A stretch of 64,000 nt of DNA from Pedobacter sp. Leaf250. Lineage in GTDB: Bacteria > Bacteroidota > Bacteroidia > Sphingobacteriales > Sphingobacteriaceae. Location: NCBI RefSeq assembly GCF_920984735.1, contig NZ_CAKLBU010000013.1, forward strand, positions 62,001-126,000, read 5' to 3'. Position numbers and translations under genes: made by a program. Shown here one piece after another: positions 46,075 through 54,306 of this stretch (positions are counted from its first letter, which is position 1; every line of letters starts with the position of its first letter). The notes under the pieces were generated by a model. That model did not search any database. It was not told the DNA's origin and saw only the letters and a program-made list of their open reading frames with translations.

Positions 46075-46105
46075 TTTCGGATTTTCATAATTCTTTATAT
46101 TTTTG
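46075..46105 (+). promoter_or_regulatory. Promoter of the trp operon
   Basis: TTTC (46075-46078; one mismatch to TTTG), 19 bases, then TATTTTTG (46098-46105). The box ends six bases before the leader-peptide ATG, so the leader peptide may be translated from a nearly leaderless mRNA. Confidence 0.6.
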
Positions 46106-46111
46106 TCGCAC

Positions 46112-46180
46112 ATGATTAACAATATACATACATGGCTTTGGCAAAGTAATTCAACACAGAATTGCGCCGGCTGCGTATGA
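46112..46180 (+). CDS. trpL: trp operon leader peptide (22 residues, Trp-Leu-Trp)
   Basis: ATG at 46112, TGA at 46178-46180. The peptide starts MINNIHTWLWQ and ends QNCAGCV. Two Trp codons (46133-46135 and 46139-46141) around a Leu codon are far more than expected in 22 residues. Its 3' part (46165-46172, CGCCGGCT) can pair with the upstream arm of the terminator. This is the ribosome-sensing part of a transcription attenuator: stalling at the Trp codons leaves that part free to act as antiterminator. It is not a structural gene. Confidence 0.85.
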   Translation: MINNIHTWLWQSNSTQNCAGCV

Positions 46181-46260
46181 GGAAAATATTTTTATCAACC
46201 TAAACTAAATTGAACCATTAAAGCCCGGCGTAGAACCACACGCCGGGCTTTTATTTTTTA
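46165..46260 (+). promoter_or_regulatory. trp attenuator: antiterminator and terminator
   Basis: Segment 2 is CGCCGGCT (46165-46172). Segment 3 is AAAGCCCGGCGT (46220-46231) and segment 4 ACGCCGGGCTTT (46240-46251), a perfect 12-bp terminator stem followed by a T-rich tail. Segment 2 can instead pair with segment 3 (one bulged C), which blocks the terminator. A ribosome held at the Trp codons leaves segment 2 free; one that reaches the stop at 46180 covers it. Low tryptophan thus allows read-through into trpE. Confidence 0.85.
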
Positions 46261-46311
46261 AAATAATTCCGTCATTGCGGGGTACGAAGCAATGATGACA
46301 ACCAAAAGAAA

Positions 46312-47709
46312 ATGTTTAAAATAAATACCACTTACAAAAAAATGCTTGCCGATACCACAACACCTGTGAGCATTTATCTACGTTTACGTGATGTATATCC
46401 GAACAGTATATTGCTGGAAAGTTCAGATTATCACAGCCGTGAAAACTCCATGAGTTTTGTTTGTGCCGATCCTGTTGCCGGAATTATTTTAAGGGGAAAC
46501 CGACTGGAAACTTATTTTCCTGATGGCACAGTAGGAATTACCGAAAGTAAAAACCTGATGGATGAGATTGCTGATTTCAAAGATAAGTTTAAAGAAACCG
46601 AATTGCCTGAAATCAAATTTATTTCCAGCGGATTATTTGGATATTTTACATGGAATGCGGTTCAGCATTTTGAGGATATAAAATTCAATTCTGAAACACC
46701 AGATGGGGAAGAAATTCCCGAAATGCAATATCATTTGTATCGTTACATTATTGCTATTGATCATTTTAAAAATGAAATTACGCTTTTCAAAAATACATTC
46801 GACGAGGAAGAAGAAGGTGGTTTGGAAAAAATGGAATATCTGATCCAAAATAAAAACTATCCTGAATACAAATTCCAGCTTCGAGGAGAAGAAAGTTCAA
46901 ACCTAACAGATCAGGGATTTATGGATTTGGTAGAGAAGCTTCAAAAACATATTTATCGTGGAGATGTATTTCAAATTGTGCCTTCAAGAGCTTTTAAACA
47001 GGCATTTACCGGTGATGAATTTAATGTTTACCGTTGTTTACGTTCGATAAATCCATCACCTTATCTATTTTATTTCGACTATGGAAATTTTAAGCTTTTT
47101 GGTTCCTCTCCAGAAGCACAAATTACCATCAAAAACAATACAGCCAATATTTTTCCAATTGCGGGAACTTTTAAGCGCAGTGGAAATGATATTGAAGATG
47201 CTGAACAAGCTAAAAAACTGGAGCAGGATCCAAAAGAAAGCGCAGAACACGTTATGCTGGTAGATTTGGCTCGAAATGATTTAAGCAGGCATTGCAATCG
47301 TGTAGAAGTAAAATCGTTTAAAGAAGTTCAATATTATTCACATTTAATTCACCTGGTAAGTAAAGTGAGTGGTCATTTGCAGGAAAATGTAAGTGCTTTT
47401 AATGTGGTGGCCGATACTTATCCGGCAGGAACTTTAAGTGGTGCGCCAAAATATAAGGCTATGCAACTGATTGATGAAAATGAGAAATTGGGCCGAAATT
47501 TTTATGCTGGGGCAATTGGTTTTATGGGTTTCAACGAAGATTTTAATCATGCCATAATGATCAGAACTTTTATGAGCAAAAACAACGAATTGCATTATCG
47601 TGCTGGTGCTGGCATAGTTGCAGACTCTGTACCCGAAACCGAAATGCAGGAAGTAAATAATAAAATTGCAGCCTTACGTAAAGCCTTGGAAATGGCAGAA
47701 GGAATTTGA
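46312..47709 (+). CDS. trpE: Anthranilate synthase component I
   Basis: Makes anthranilate from chorismate, the committed step to tryptophan. 465 residues. The N-terminal feedback site LLES-x10-S is complete (Leu34 to Ser48), so tryptophan inhibition is expected. The catalytic part shows PSPYLFYFDYG, FPIAGTFKRSG, LVDLARNDLSRHC, YPAGTLSGAPKYKAM and GAIGFMGF. This separates it from aminodeoxychorismate synthase PabB, which lacks the intact LLES motif. The attenuator lies directly upstream; a short repeat-like TCATTGCGGGG sequence stands between them. Confidence 0.97.
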   Translation: MFKINTTYKKMLADTTTPVSIYLRLRDVYPNSILLESSDYHSRENSMSFVCADPVAGIILRGNRLETYFPDGTVGITESKNLMDEIADFKDKFKETELPEIKFISSGLFGYFTWNAVQHFEDIKFNSETPDGEEIPEMQYHLYRYIIAIDHFKNEITLFKNTFDEEEEGGLEKMEYLIQNKNYPEYKFQLRGEESSNLTDQGFMDLVEKLQKHIYRGDVFQIVPSRAFKQAFTGDEFNVYRCLRSINPSPYLFYFDYGNFKLFGSSPEAQITIKNNTANIFPIAGTFKRSGNDIEDAEQAKKLEQDPKESAEHVMLVDLARNDLSRHCNRVEVKSFKEVQYYSHLIHLVSKVSGHLQENVSAFNVVADTYPAGTLSGAPKYKAMQLIDENEKLGRNFYAGAIGFMGFNEDFNHAIMIRTFMSKNNELHYRAGAGIVADSVPETEMQEVNNKIAALRKALEMAEGI

Positions 47710-47758
47710 TAGTAAGTAGGAAATGTAAAATGGATGAGGTGTTTTAAAGAAAGAATTA

Positions 47759-48367
47759 ATGGAAAACAAAGATAAAAAAACCGTTTTAGTGATTGATAAC
47801 TATGATAGTTTCACGTATAATCTGGTTCATTTAATTAATGAAGTGGGTTACGAAGCGGTAGTTTGGAGAAACGATAAATTCGACTTAACTGAAGTTGAGC
47901 AATACGATAAAATTTTGCTTTCTCCCGGGCCTGGTATTCCTGAAGAAGCTGGATTATTATTAGATGTGATTAAAACTTATGCGCCAACAAAGAGTATTTT
48001 TGGCGTGTGTTTGGGTCAGCAGGCAATTGCTGAAGCATTCGGAGGTACATTGCTCAATCTCGGCAGGCCTATGCATGGCATTGCAACACCAGTTACAGTT
48101 GTTGATGGTGATGAGCATTTATTTTGGGAATGTCCGCAAACCATTAATGTTGGCCGCTACCACAGTTGGGTGGTAAGCAAGGATAATTTTCCTTCTTGTT
48201 TAAAAATTACAGCCAGAGACCACAAGAGTGAGATTATGGCTTTGCGGCATGAAAGTCTGGATGTTCGTGGGGTGCAGTTCCACCCAGAAAGCGTGCTAAC
48301 TGAACATGGTAAACAAATGATGGAGAACTGGTTGACAACCCCCTATTCCCTTGAAGGGGGGAACTAA
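47759..48367 (+). CDS. trpG: Anthranilate synthase glutaminase component II
   Basis: Class I glutamine amidotransferase giving ammonia to TrpE. 202 residues. VIDNYDSFTYNLVHL starts the fold; the triad is Cys84 in GVCLGQQ, and His175 and Glu177 in GVQFHPESV. The C-terminal tail after MENWL reads TTPYSLEGGN and is encoded by a C/G-run hairpin (CCCCCTATTCCCTTGAAGGGGG), apparently a repeat that has extended the protein. It may also serve PabB in folate synthesis. trpD, which usually follows, is absent. Confidence 0.95.
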   Translation: MENKDKKTVLVIDNYDSFTYNLVHLINEVGYEAVVWRNDKFDLTEVEQYDKILLSPGPGIPEEAGLLLDVIKTYAPTKSIFGVCLGQQAIAEAFGGTLLNLGRPMHGIATPVTVVDGDEHLFWECPQTINVGRYHSWVVSKDNFPSCLKITARDHKSEIMALRHESLDVRGVQFHPESVLTEHGKQMMENWLTTPYSLEGGN

Positions 48368-48475
48368 AGGCAAATTGGAACAGCGACTTTATTTAAAAAC
48401 AAAGAGAAAATATTAATGCAAAATAATATGAACGATGGAAATTCAAAGTCCCCTTTAGGGGATTTAGGGGTTGGA
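48330..48475. repeat. C/G-run palindromes flanking the trpG/trpC junction
   Basis: At the trpG end CCCCC and GGGGGG bracket TATTCCCTTGAA (48339-48361). At the trpC start CCCC-TTTA-GGGG is followed by ATTTAGGGG (about 48451-48471). Both have the same CCCCTT...AAGGGG/TTAGGGG character, and both lie in reading frame, adding tails to TrpG and TrpC. Confidence 0.6.
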
Positions 48476-49255
48476 TCTATTTTAGATAAAATCGTATTAC
48501 GAAAAAAACAAGAAGTTGCTGATGCAAAGCAATTGATTTCTATACAAGATTTAGAAAAGGCTGATCATTTTAAACGTACGCCATATTCTTTTAAAGAATT
48601 TTTATTGGCTCAAGACAGAACTGGAATTATTTCAGAATTCAAACGCCGTTCGCCTTCAAAGGGATTAATTAATGGTGTGGCGGATGTTGCTGAAGTAACG
48701 CAAGCTTATAATGCTGCCGGAGCTTCTGCGCTTTCTGTGTTGACCGATGTAGATTTTTTTGGTGGTAAAACCGATGATTTGCTGGCTGCCAGAGCAGTGA
48801 ACGATATCCCAATTCTTCGTAAGGATTTCATGATTGATGAGTACCAGATTTTGGAGGCTAAAGCTTGGGGGGCGGATATTATTTTATTGATTGCAGCAAT
48901 TTTAACACCGAAACAAATTAATGATTTTGGCAAATTCGCTCAAAATTTAGGGTTGAACGTATTGTTAGAAGTTCACAATCTCGAAGAGTTAGAAAGAAGC
49001 ATTTGCCCGAATTTGGATGCCATTGGTGTAAATAATAGAAACCTTGCAGATTTTACCGTTGATATTCAAACCTCGTTCGATTTAGTGAACCGCATCCCAA
49101 ATGAATTTCTTAAAATTTCAGAGAGTGCGATTAGTAATCCACAAACGATTAGAGAACTAAAAACAGCTGGATTTAACGGGTTTTTAATTGGTGAAAATTT
49201 CATGAAAACTAATGATCCCGGGGCTGCTATAAAAGAATTTGTTTCGCAGATTTGA
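48416..49255 (+). CDS. trpC: Indole-3-glycerol phosphate synthase
   Basis: Converts CdRP to indole-3-glycerol phosphate in tryptophan synthesis. The (beta/alpha)8 barrel is complete: SEFKRRSPSKGLI (catalytic Lys), GASALSVLTDVDFFGG, LRKDFMIDEYQI, ILLIAAIL, LLEVHNLEEL, IGVNNRNL, ISESAI and GFLIGE. The 279 residues include an extra N-terminal piece NSKSPLGDLGVGS (about 9-21) that is encoded by a repeat and has no role in the known fold. A likely ancestral start would be close to ILDKIVLRKK. Confidence 0.96.
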   Translation: MQNNMNDGNSKSPLGDLGVGSILDKIVLRKKQEVADAKQLISIQDLEKADHFKRTPYSFKEFLLAQDRTGIISEFKRRSPSKGLINGVADVAEVTQAYNAAGASALSVLTDVDFFGGKTDDLLAARAVNDIPILRKDFMIDEYQILEAKAWGADIILLIAAILTPKQINDFGKFAQNLGLNVLLEVHNLEELERSICPNLDAIGVNNRNLADFTVDIQTSFDLVNRIPNEFLKISESAISNPQTIRELKTAGFNGFLIGENFMKTNDPGAAIKEFVSQI

Positions 49256-49274
49256 AAATCTTCTAAGCGATTTT

Positions 49275-49332
49275 TGTCATTCTGAGCCTGTCGAAGACCA
49301 CTTTATAGCGTTTCGACAAGCTCAATGCGACA
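49275..49332. repeat. Palindromic repeat, GTCATTCTGAGC family (copy 1)
   Basis: Arms 49275-49296 and 49311-49332 (TGTCATTCTGAGC... and ...GCTCAATGCGACA) pair with a few mismatches around a 14-base spacer. It lies after trpC. A second copy is at 50570. No T-run follows, so it is a dispersed repeat more than a classical terminator. Confidence 0.7.
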
Positions 49333-49487
49333 ATTTCTAAAAAACAAAGTGTTATATATGTATTTAATTAAACAATGCAAAAATGTAATACTTCCGATAT
49401 CGCCTATTTTTTCTTTCGCAAACAAACCATAAACGTTGTTGTTAATCTGTTGAATAATCTTCAATACTTAACCAACAAATTTTGTTT

Positions 49488-50567
49488 ATGCAGTACCTCG
49501 ACCATATTTTCGGTTATCCTATTCCTATTTTCGTTAAAAACTTAATTATTGGTGTTCTCGCTATTTTGTTGGGTCTGGTAATCAAATTTATCATTCATAA
49601 AACCTTTATTTTACTTTCCCGGTGGTGGGATTTTATCATCATTAAATCAACTATAAAACACCTCCGTCGGCCGGTTGCAGTTTTTATTCCTTTACTGTTG
49701 CTCAACTCCTCTTTGGACTTAATGATTATGTCCACATCAGCACGTTTGCATTTGGAAAAGGCATTGGAAATTGCCCTTACTGCAGTTTTTGCTTTAATAT
49801 TAATCAGGCTTATAAATGTTTTGGAAGATTTTTTCTATCTCAAATACGACTTAAATAAGGAGAACAATTTAAAGGAGAGAAAGATTAGAACCCAGTTACA
49901 ATTTGTAAGAAAATTTGTGGTATCGCTGATCATTTTAATAACCGCCGCCATCATTTTATTAAGCTTCGAAAGTATGAGGAAAATAGGAGCGGGCTTGCTT
50001 ACTGGAGTTGGGATCGGGGGAATTATCATCGGTTTTGCTGCCCAAAAATCATTAGGAAACTTATTGGCCGGCTTTCAAATTGCCTTTACCCAACCCATCC
50101 GAATCGATGATGTTTTAATTGTAGAAGGAGAGTGGGGAAGGGTAGAAGAAATCACATTAACCTATGTGGTAGTAAGCATTTGGGATCAAAGAAGATTGAT
50201 TTTGCCAATTACTTACTTCATCGAAAAACCCTTTCAAAACTGGACAAGAGTTTCAGCAGATTTATTAGGAACTGTTTTTCTTTACATGGATTATACCATT
50301 CCAATTGAACCTTTGCGACAGGAATTAACAAAACTTTTAACTTCAAATCACCTTTGGGATAAAAGAGTTAATGTGGTTCAGGTTACCGATACAAATAAAG
50401 ATGGCTCTATAGAAATCAGATTTCTGATGAGTGCTTCCAATTCTTCGAGGGCTTTTGATTTGCGTTGTTATGTTAGGGAAGCGATGATTACTTTTATCCA
50501 GAATAACTATCCTGAAAGTTTACCCAAAACAAGATTGGAGCATAAGGATAAATTTGCGGGTTTGTAG
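49488..50567 (+). CDS. Mechanosensitive ion channel, MscS family
   Basis: 359 residues from ATG 49488. Four N-terminal membrane helices, then the pore helix and MscS core: GAGLLTGVGIGGIIIGFAAQ followed by NLLAGFQIAFTQPIRIDDVL (about residues 165-205). VEGEWGRVEEITLTYVVVSI is the conserved beta domain. It releases osmolytes on hypo-osmotic shock. A TTG at 49482 is in frame but the ATG is two codons later. It is flanked by two copies of a palindromic repeat. Confidence 0.93.
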   Translation: MQYLDHIFGYPIPIFVKNLIIGVLAILLGLVIKFIIHKTFILLSRWWDFIIIKSTIKHLRRPVAVFIPLLLLNSSLDLMIMSTSARLHLEKALEIALTAVFALILIRLINVLEDFFYLKYDLNKENNLKERKIRTQLQFVRKFVVSLIILITAAIILLSFESMRKIGAGLLTGVGIGGIIIGFAAQKSLGNLLAGFQIAFTQPIRIDDVLIVEGEWGRVEEITLTYVVVSIWDQRRLILPITYFIEKPFQNWTRVSADLLGTVFLYMDYTIPIEPLRQELTKLLTSNHLWDKRVNVVQVTDTNKDGSIEIRFLMSASNSSRAFDLRCYVREAMITFIQNNYPESLPKTRLEHKDKFAGL

Positions 50568-50569
50568 AT

Positions 50570-50626
50570 TGTCAGTCTGAGCTTGCCGAAGTCTTTTAAA
50601 AATACTTCAACAAGCTCAGTGTGACA
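50570..50626. repeat. Palindromic repeat, GTCATTCTGAGC family (copy 2)
   Basis: Arms 50570-50592 and 50604-50626 (TGTCAGTCTGAGCTTGCCGA... and ...CAAGCTCAGTGTGACA) pair around an 11-base spacer. It lies between the convergent MscS and Tex genes and may also stop transcription from both sides. Confidence 0.7.
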
Positions 50627-50637
50627 AGTTTCGAATA

Positions 50638-52929
50638 CTATTTAAACATACCTTTTAGCTTTGCTAATTTCTCCTGCAAATCGCCATCGGCATCTTTTTT
50701 TTCTGGCTTGGGCTTAGAATTAGATTTTCCGGTTTGAGGTTTAAAATCTTGCTTTGATTTTTGCTCCTTCGGCTTCGGGCTTCGGTCTCCAGATTTCGGA
50801 CTGTTTTCAGTTTTCATCGATAAGGAAATTCGCTTACGAGCTGCATCAACTTCCATTACCGTAACTTCTACTTTTTGATGTACTTTAACAACATCATTTG
50901 GATTTGCCACAAAACGGTTGGCCAATTGGCTGGTATGCACTAAGCCATCTTGATGAACACCGATATCAACAAAAGCGCCAAAATTGGTGATATTGGTTAC
51001 AATGCCAGGTAGTTTCATGCCTATTTTTAAATCAGCAATTTCGTTTACACCATCCGTAAAGCTAAAGGCTTCAAAAGCTTCTCGCGGATCACGGCCTGGT
51101 TTGGCCAATTCTTTTAAAATATCATTTAAAGTAGGTAATCCAATTTCTTCAGTAACATATTGTTGTGGCTTAATCTGTTTTTGTAATTGGGTATCCTTCA
51201 TTAATGCAGAAACAGTTGTGCCTAAATCTTTGGCCATTTTATCAACCAGGGAATAACGTTCGGGGTGTACGCCGCTGGTATCCAGAATATTATCAGCATT
51301 GCGAATGCGTAAAAAGCCTGCTGCTTGCTCATAAGCTTTATCGCCCAGGCGAGGGACTTTTTTTAAGCTTTCGCGATTTTTAAAGGCGCCGTGTGTATTT
51401 CTATATTCAACAATATTTTGCGCCAATGTTGGTCCTAAACCAGAAACATAAGCCAAAATTTGTTTCGATGCAGTATTCAGCTCTACACCAACAGCATTTA
51501 CTGCACTGATTACAGTATCATCCAAACTGGCCTGCAATTTATTCTGATCGACATCGTGTTGGTATTGGCCGACACCGATAGATTTCGGATCGATTTTTAC
51601 CAATTCAGCCAAAGGATCCATTAATCTACGACCGATGGAAACTGCACCACGAACAGTGATATCTTGTGTCGGAAATTCGGTTCTTGCTACTTCTGATGCC
51701 GAATAAATGGAGGCTCCACTTTCATTTACCATCACGATGGTAACATGCGGCAAATTTAAGTTTCGAATAAAAGATTCTGTTTCTCTGCCTGCAGTTCCAT
51801 TACCAATTGCAATAGCTTCTATATGATGCTTTTCGCAAAGCTGTTGAATGGTAAATTCAGCATTTTTTACGTTTCCTTGTCCGGTATGTGGGTAAATAGC
51901 CGTGTTTTCCAATAATTGCCCTTGTTTATCCAGGCATACTACTTTACATCCAGTACGGAAACCAGGGTCGATGGCCAATACATTTTTTTGTCCCATTGGG
52001 GCAGCCAATAATAACTGACGAGCATTTTCTGCAAAAACACGGATGGCTTCTTCATCTGCTTTTTGCTTGGTTAACACCCGAAGTTCTGTTTCCATTGCAG
52101 GTTCTAGTAAACGTTTGTAACCATCTTCTAAAGCCTGCTGAACCTGTTTTGAAGCTCCATTGTTTCCTAAAACAAACTGATTTTCCAATAGCTCTATTGC
52201 TCCTTCTGCAGGTGGCAAAGCATCAAGTCTTAGAATCAACTCCTTCTCGCCACGGCGCATGGCCAAAACACGGTGTGATGCCGCTGTTTTTACAGGCTCA
52301 TGCCAATCGAAATAGTCTTTATATTTAATTCCTTCTTCTTCTTTTCCTTTAATCACTTCAGCTTTAAAAGCTGCTTTATCGTGAAAATACAAACGCATTT
52401 TTGTGCGTGCTTCTGCATTTTCCGAGATCATTTCTGCCATGATGTCTCTGGCTCCAGCTAAAGCCTCTTCCAAAGAATTTACCCCTTTTTCTGCGTCGAT
52501 AAATTTATCCGCTTCAGCCTCTAAATTGAAATTCTTTTGATCAAAAATCTGCAAGGCCAATGGCTCTAAACCCTTTTCTTTTGCTATTGATGCCCGGGTT
52601 TTCCGTTTTGGTTTGTAGGGCAGGTAAATATCTTCCAGAAGAGATATGGTTTCTGCTTCGTTGATTTTCTTTTCAAGTTCTGGTGTCAGCTTACCAAGTT
52701 CGGTCATCGATTTTAAAATCGCTTCGCGGCGTTTATCCAGATCACGCAACTGAATTACCTTATCGCGGATTGCCGCCACCTCAACCTCGTCTAAACTTCC
52801 GGTTAATTCTTTTCGGTAACGTGAAATAAAGGGCACTGTTGCACCTTCATCCAATAAATTTACAGTTGCTGTAACTTGTTTTTCTGCAATTTTTAATGCT
52901 GCAGCTATGATTTTATGGTGAGCTAACAT
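50638..52929 (-). CDS. tex: Tex-family RNA-binding transcription accessory protein
   Basis: 763 residues. The Tex N-terminal helical domain (about 1-190) contains TVPFISRYRKELTGSLDEVE. The YqgF-like fold shows AIDPGFRTGCKVVCLD, the helix-hairpin-helix region GAFKNRESLKKVPRLGDKAY, and the S1 domain PGIVTNITNFGAFVDIGVHQ near residue 655. The C-terminal tail is Lys/Pro/Gly rich. Tex binds structured nucleic acid and affects transcription of virulence or stress genes in other bacteria. It is single-copy and solitary here, with a TAGCTTTG box 26 bases before the start. Confidence 0.95.
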   Translation of the reverse strand: MLAHHKIIAAALKIAEKQVTATVNLLDEGATVPFISRYRKELTGSLDEVEVAAIRDKVIQLRDLDKRREAILKSMTELGKLTPELEKKINEAETISLLEDIYLPYKPKRKTRASIAKEKGLEPLALQIFDQKNFNLEAEADKFIDAEKGVNSLEEALAGARDIMAEMISENAEARTKMRLYFHDKAAFKAEVIKGKEEEGIKYKDYFDWHEPVKTAASHRVLAMRRGEKELILRLDALPPAEGAIELLENQFVLGNNGASKQVQQALEDGYKRLLEPAMETELRVLTKQKADEEAIRVFAENARQLLLAAPMGQKNVLAIDPGFRTGCKVVCLDKQGQLLENTAIYPHTGQGNVKNAEFTIQQLCEKHHIEAIAIGNGTAGRETESFIRNLNLPHVTIVMVNESGASIYSASEVARTEFPTQDITVRGAVSIGRRLMDPLAELVKIDPKSIGVGQYQHDVDQNKLQASLDDTVISAVNAVGVELNTASKQILAYVSGLGPTLAQNIVEYRNTHGAFKNRESLKKVPRLGDKAYEQAAGFLRIRNADNILDTSGVHPERYSLVDKMAKDLGTTVSALMKDTQLQKQIKPQQYVTEEIGLPTLNDILKELAKPGRDPREAFEAFSFTDGVNEIADLKIGMKLPGIVTNITNFGAFVDIGVHQDGLVHTSQLANRFVANPNDVVKVHQKVEVTVMEVDAARKRISLSMKTENSPKSGDRSPKPKEQKSKQDFKPQTGKSNSKPKPEKKDADGDLQEKLAKLKGMFK

Positions 52930-53326
52930 ATCAAGATTTTCAATTTTAAAGGGAGCAAAGCTAATCAGGATTTACGGAATTTAAGGGTTTTTAAAATCAA
53001 GTTTTCCACCGGAAAATGTGAGGAAATTTTATCGAATAAAATTGTACGTGAATATAATTTCGCAAGATCATAAAAATTTGAAAAGCAATATCAGCAGGCA
53101 AATTAATGTTCGTCTGGCTTTCCGCTAAATGCCCGATAAAGAATCGGGCGATACCGCTGCAATCCAGTTTAGGTGGATAGGTAAATGCAACTATCTGCAG
53201 TTGCAAAGCTTATCTAATTCTAACCCGTTCTGAAGATGGCATTCTGGCTTAAAACTTCATTACCATTGCGCTTTAGCCGATGGTAATCAAATAATAAAAA
53301 TGGCCTGTTATAACAGGCCATTTCAT
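52930..53326. other. Non-coding interval with small hairpins
   Basis: No credible gene. A 69-codon minus-strand frame at 52997-53206 has no motif or ribosome-binding signal. GCCCGAT...ATCGGGC (53131-53149) is a small perfect hairpin, and ACCATT...GATGGT at 53270-53287 forms another. The GC-richer segment 53110-53165 may be a dispersed repeat, but I have no second copy in the window to prove it. Confidence 0.4.
53298..53323 (-). terminator. Terminator after the RsmI-like gene
   Basis: AAATGGCCTGTTA with TAACAGGCCATTT is a perfect 26-bp palindrome (13-bp arms); T-rich on the minus strand directly after the stop. Confidence 0.92.
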
Positions 53327-54028
53327 TTAATACATTAAGAATATCGTTGGTTTTTTATGAAGATCAATTTCTTCTTTACGCCAGTTATACACGCTTTGAG
53401 TTTTTATAAATTCATCTTCAGCGGTGAGGTTGCTGGCCACACAAATTTGGGTGTTCGATTTACAGCTTTTCAGTACTTCTTCAAAAAGCTGGTTGTTGCG
53501 AAACGGTGTCTCAATAAAAATCTGCGTTTGTTTATATCGGCTTGCTGATAAATCTAAATCCTTAATACGTTTTGTACGTTGCTCCTTATCTATGGGTAAA
53601 TATCCCCAAAAAGCAAAGCTTTGGCCGTTAAAACCCGAGGCCATCAATGCCAGTAAAATAGAGCTTGGCCCAACTAAAGGCACTACTTTTATTCCCCTTT
53701 TATGTGCTTCGGCAACAATATCTGCACCAGGGTCGGCAATGCCAGGGCAACCTGCTTCGCTCATTAAGCCAACATCTTTACCTGCCTGAAGCTCACTAAA
53801 AAACTGCCCTAAATCTGTACGATTATGTTTGCCGTAATCATGAACGATTAAATCTTTTTGTGGAGTTTTCAATCCTGCTTCCTTTAAAAAGCGGCGAGCT
53901 GTTTTGCTGTTTTCTACAATATAGGTGTCAATTTGATTAATAGTATCAACCAAATAAGGGGTAAATGTTTTATGTGCTACCTCTTCAGCTAGAGGAACAG
54001 GAATAAGATATAAAGTGCCGTTCTGCAT
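53327..54028 (-). CDS. RsmI-like SAM-dependent methyltransferase
   Basis: 233 residues of the tetrapyrrole-methylase fold. GTLYLIPVPLAEE at the start, VGLMSEAGCPGIADPGADIV (about 92-111), VVPLVGPSSILLALMASGFN and FIETPFRNNQLFEEVLKSC match RsmI, which 2'-O-methylates C1402 of 16S rRNA. True RsmI proteins are about 280 residues and carry a C-terminal domain; this protein ends earlier, at KPTIFLMY. It may be a shorter paralogue with another substrate. A TATTTTTG box ends four bases before its ATG. Confidence 0.88.
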   Translation of the reverse strand: MQNGTLYLIPVPLAEEVAHKTFTPYLVDTINQIDTYIVENSKTARRFLKEAGLKTPQKDLIVHDYGKHNRTDLGQFFSELQAGKDVGLMSEAGCPGIADPGADIVAEAHKRGIKVVPLVGPSSILLALMASGFNGQSFAFWGYLPIDKEQRTKRIKDLDLSASRYKQTQIFIETPFRNNQLFEEVLKSCKSNTQICVASNLTAEDEFIKTQSVYNWRKEEIDLHKKPTIFLMY

Positions 54029-54032
54029 GGTA

Positions 54033-54040
54033 CAAAAATA
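54033..54040 (-). promoter_or_regulatory. -7 box four bases before the RsmI-like gene
   Basis: Minus-strand TATTTTTG followed by TACC and ATG. A leaderless start is likely if used. No -33 found. Confidence 0.45.
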
Positions 54041-54306
54041 GCTACAATAAACAGAATTTTAGTTTTAAAGTTTTGCGCTGTAGCAATATAATCTTTTTTG
54101 TAAACACAGGTGTAGCAAATTTTATTTCTAAATGACTTATTTTCTGCACAATTATAATGTACTTAAAACGTTAAATAATAGTTAAATATGCCTCCAAAAG
54201 CAATATTTGGCAGAAAACTAAAAAACTATGCAAGCATATTAAACCTTGTAAATTTTTGGTTCTCTAATTGATACACACACATTAGGTTATTAAAATAAAC
54301 ACACAA

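Noticed and set aside
46112..46180. The short frame before trpE as an independent small protein
   Set aside because: Its Trp codons, overlap with the antiterminator and position before a terminator point to a leader peptide.
52997..53206. 69-codon minus-strand frame in the gap after Tex
   Set aside because: No motif, no promoter box, and the region contains small hairpins typical of intergenic repeats.
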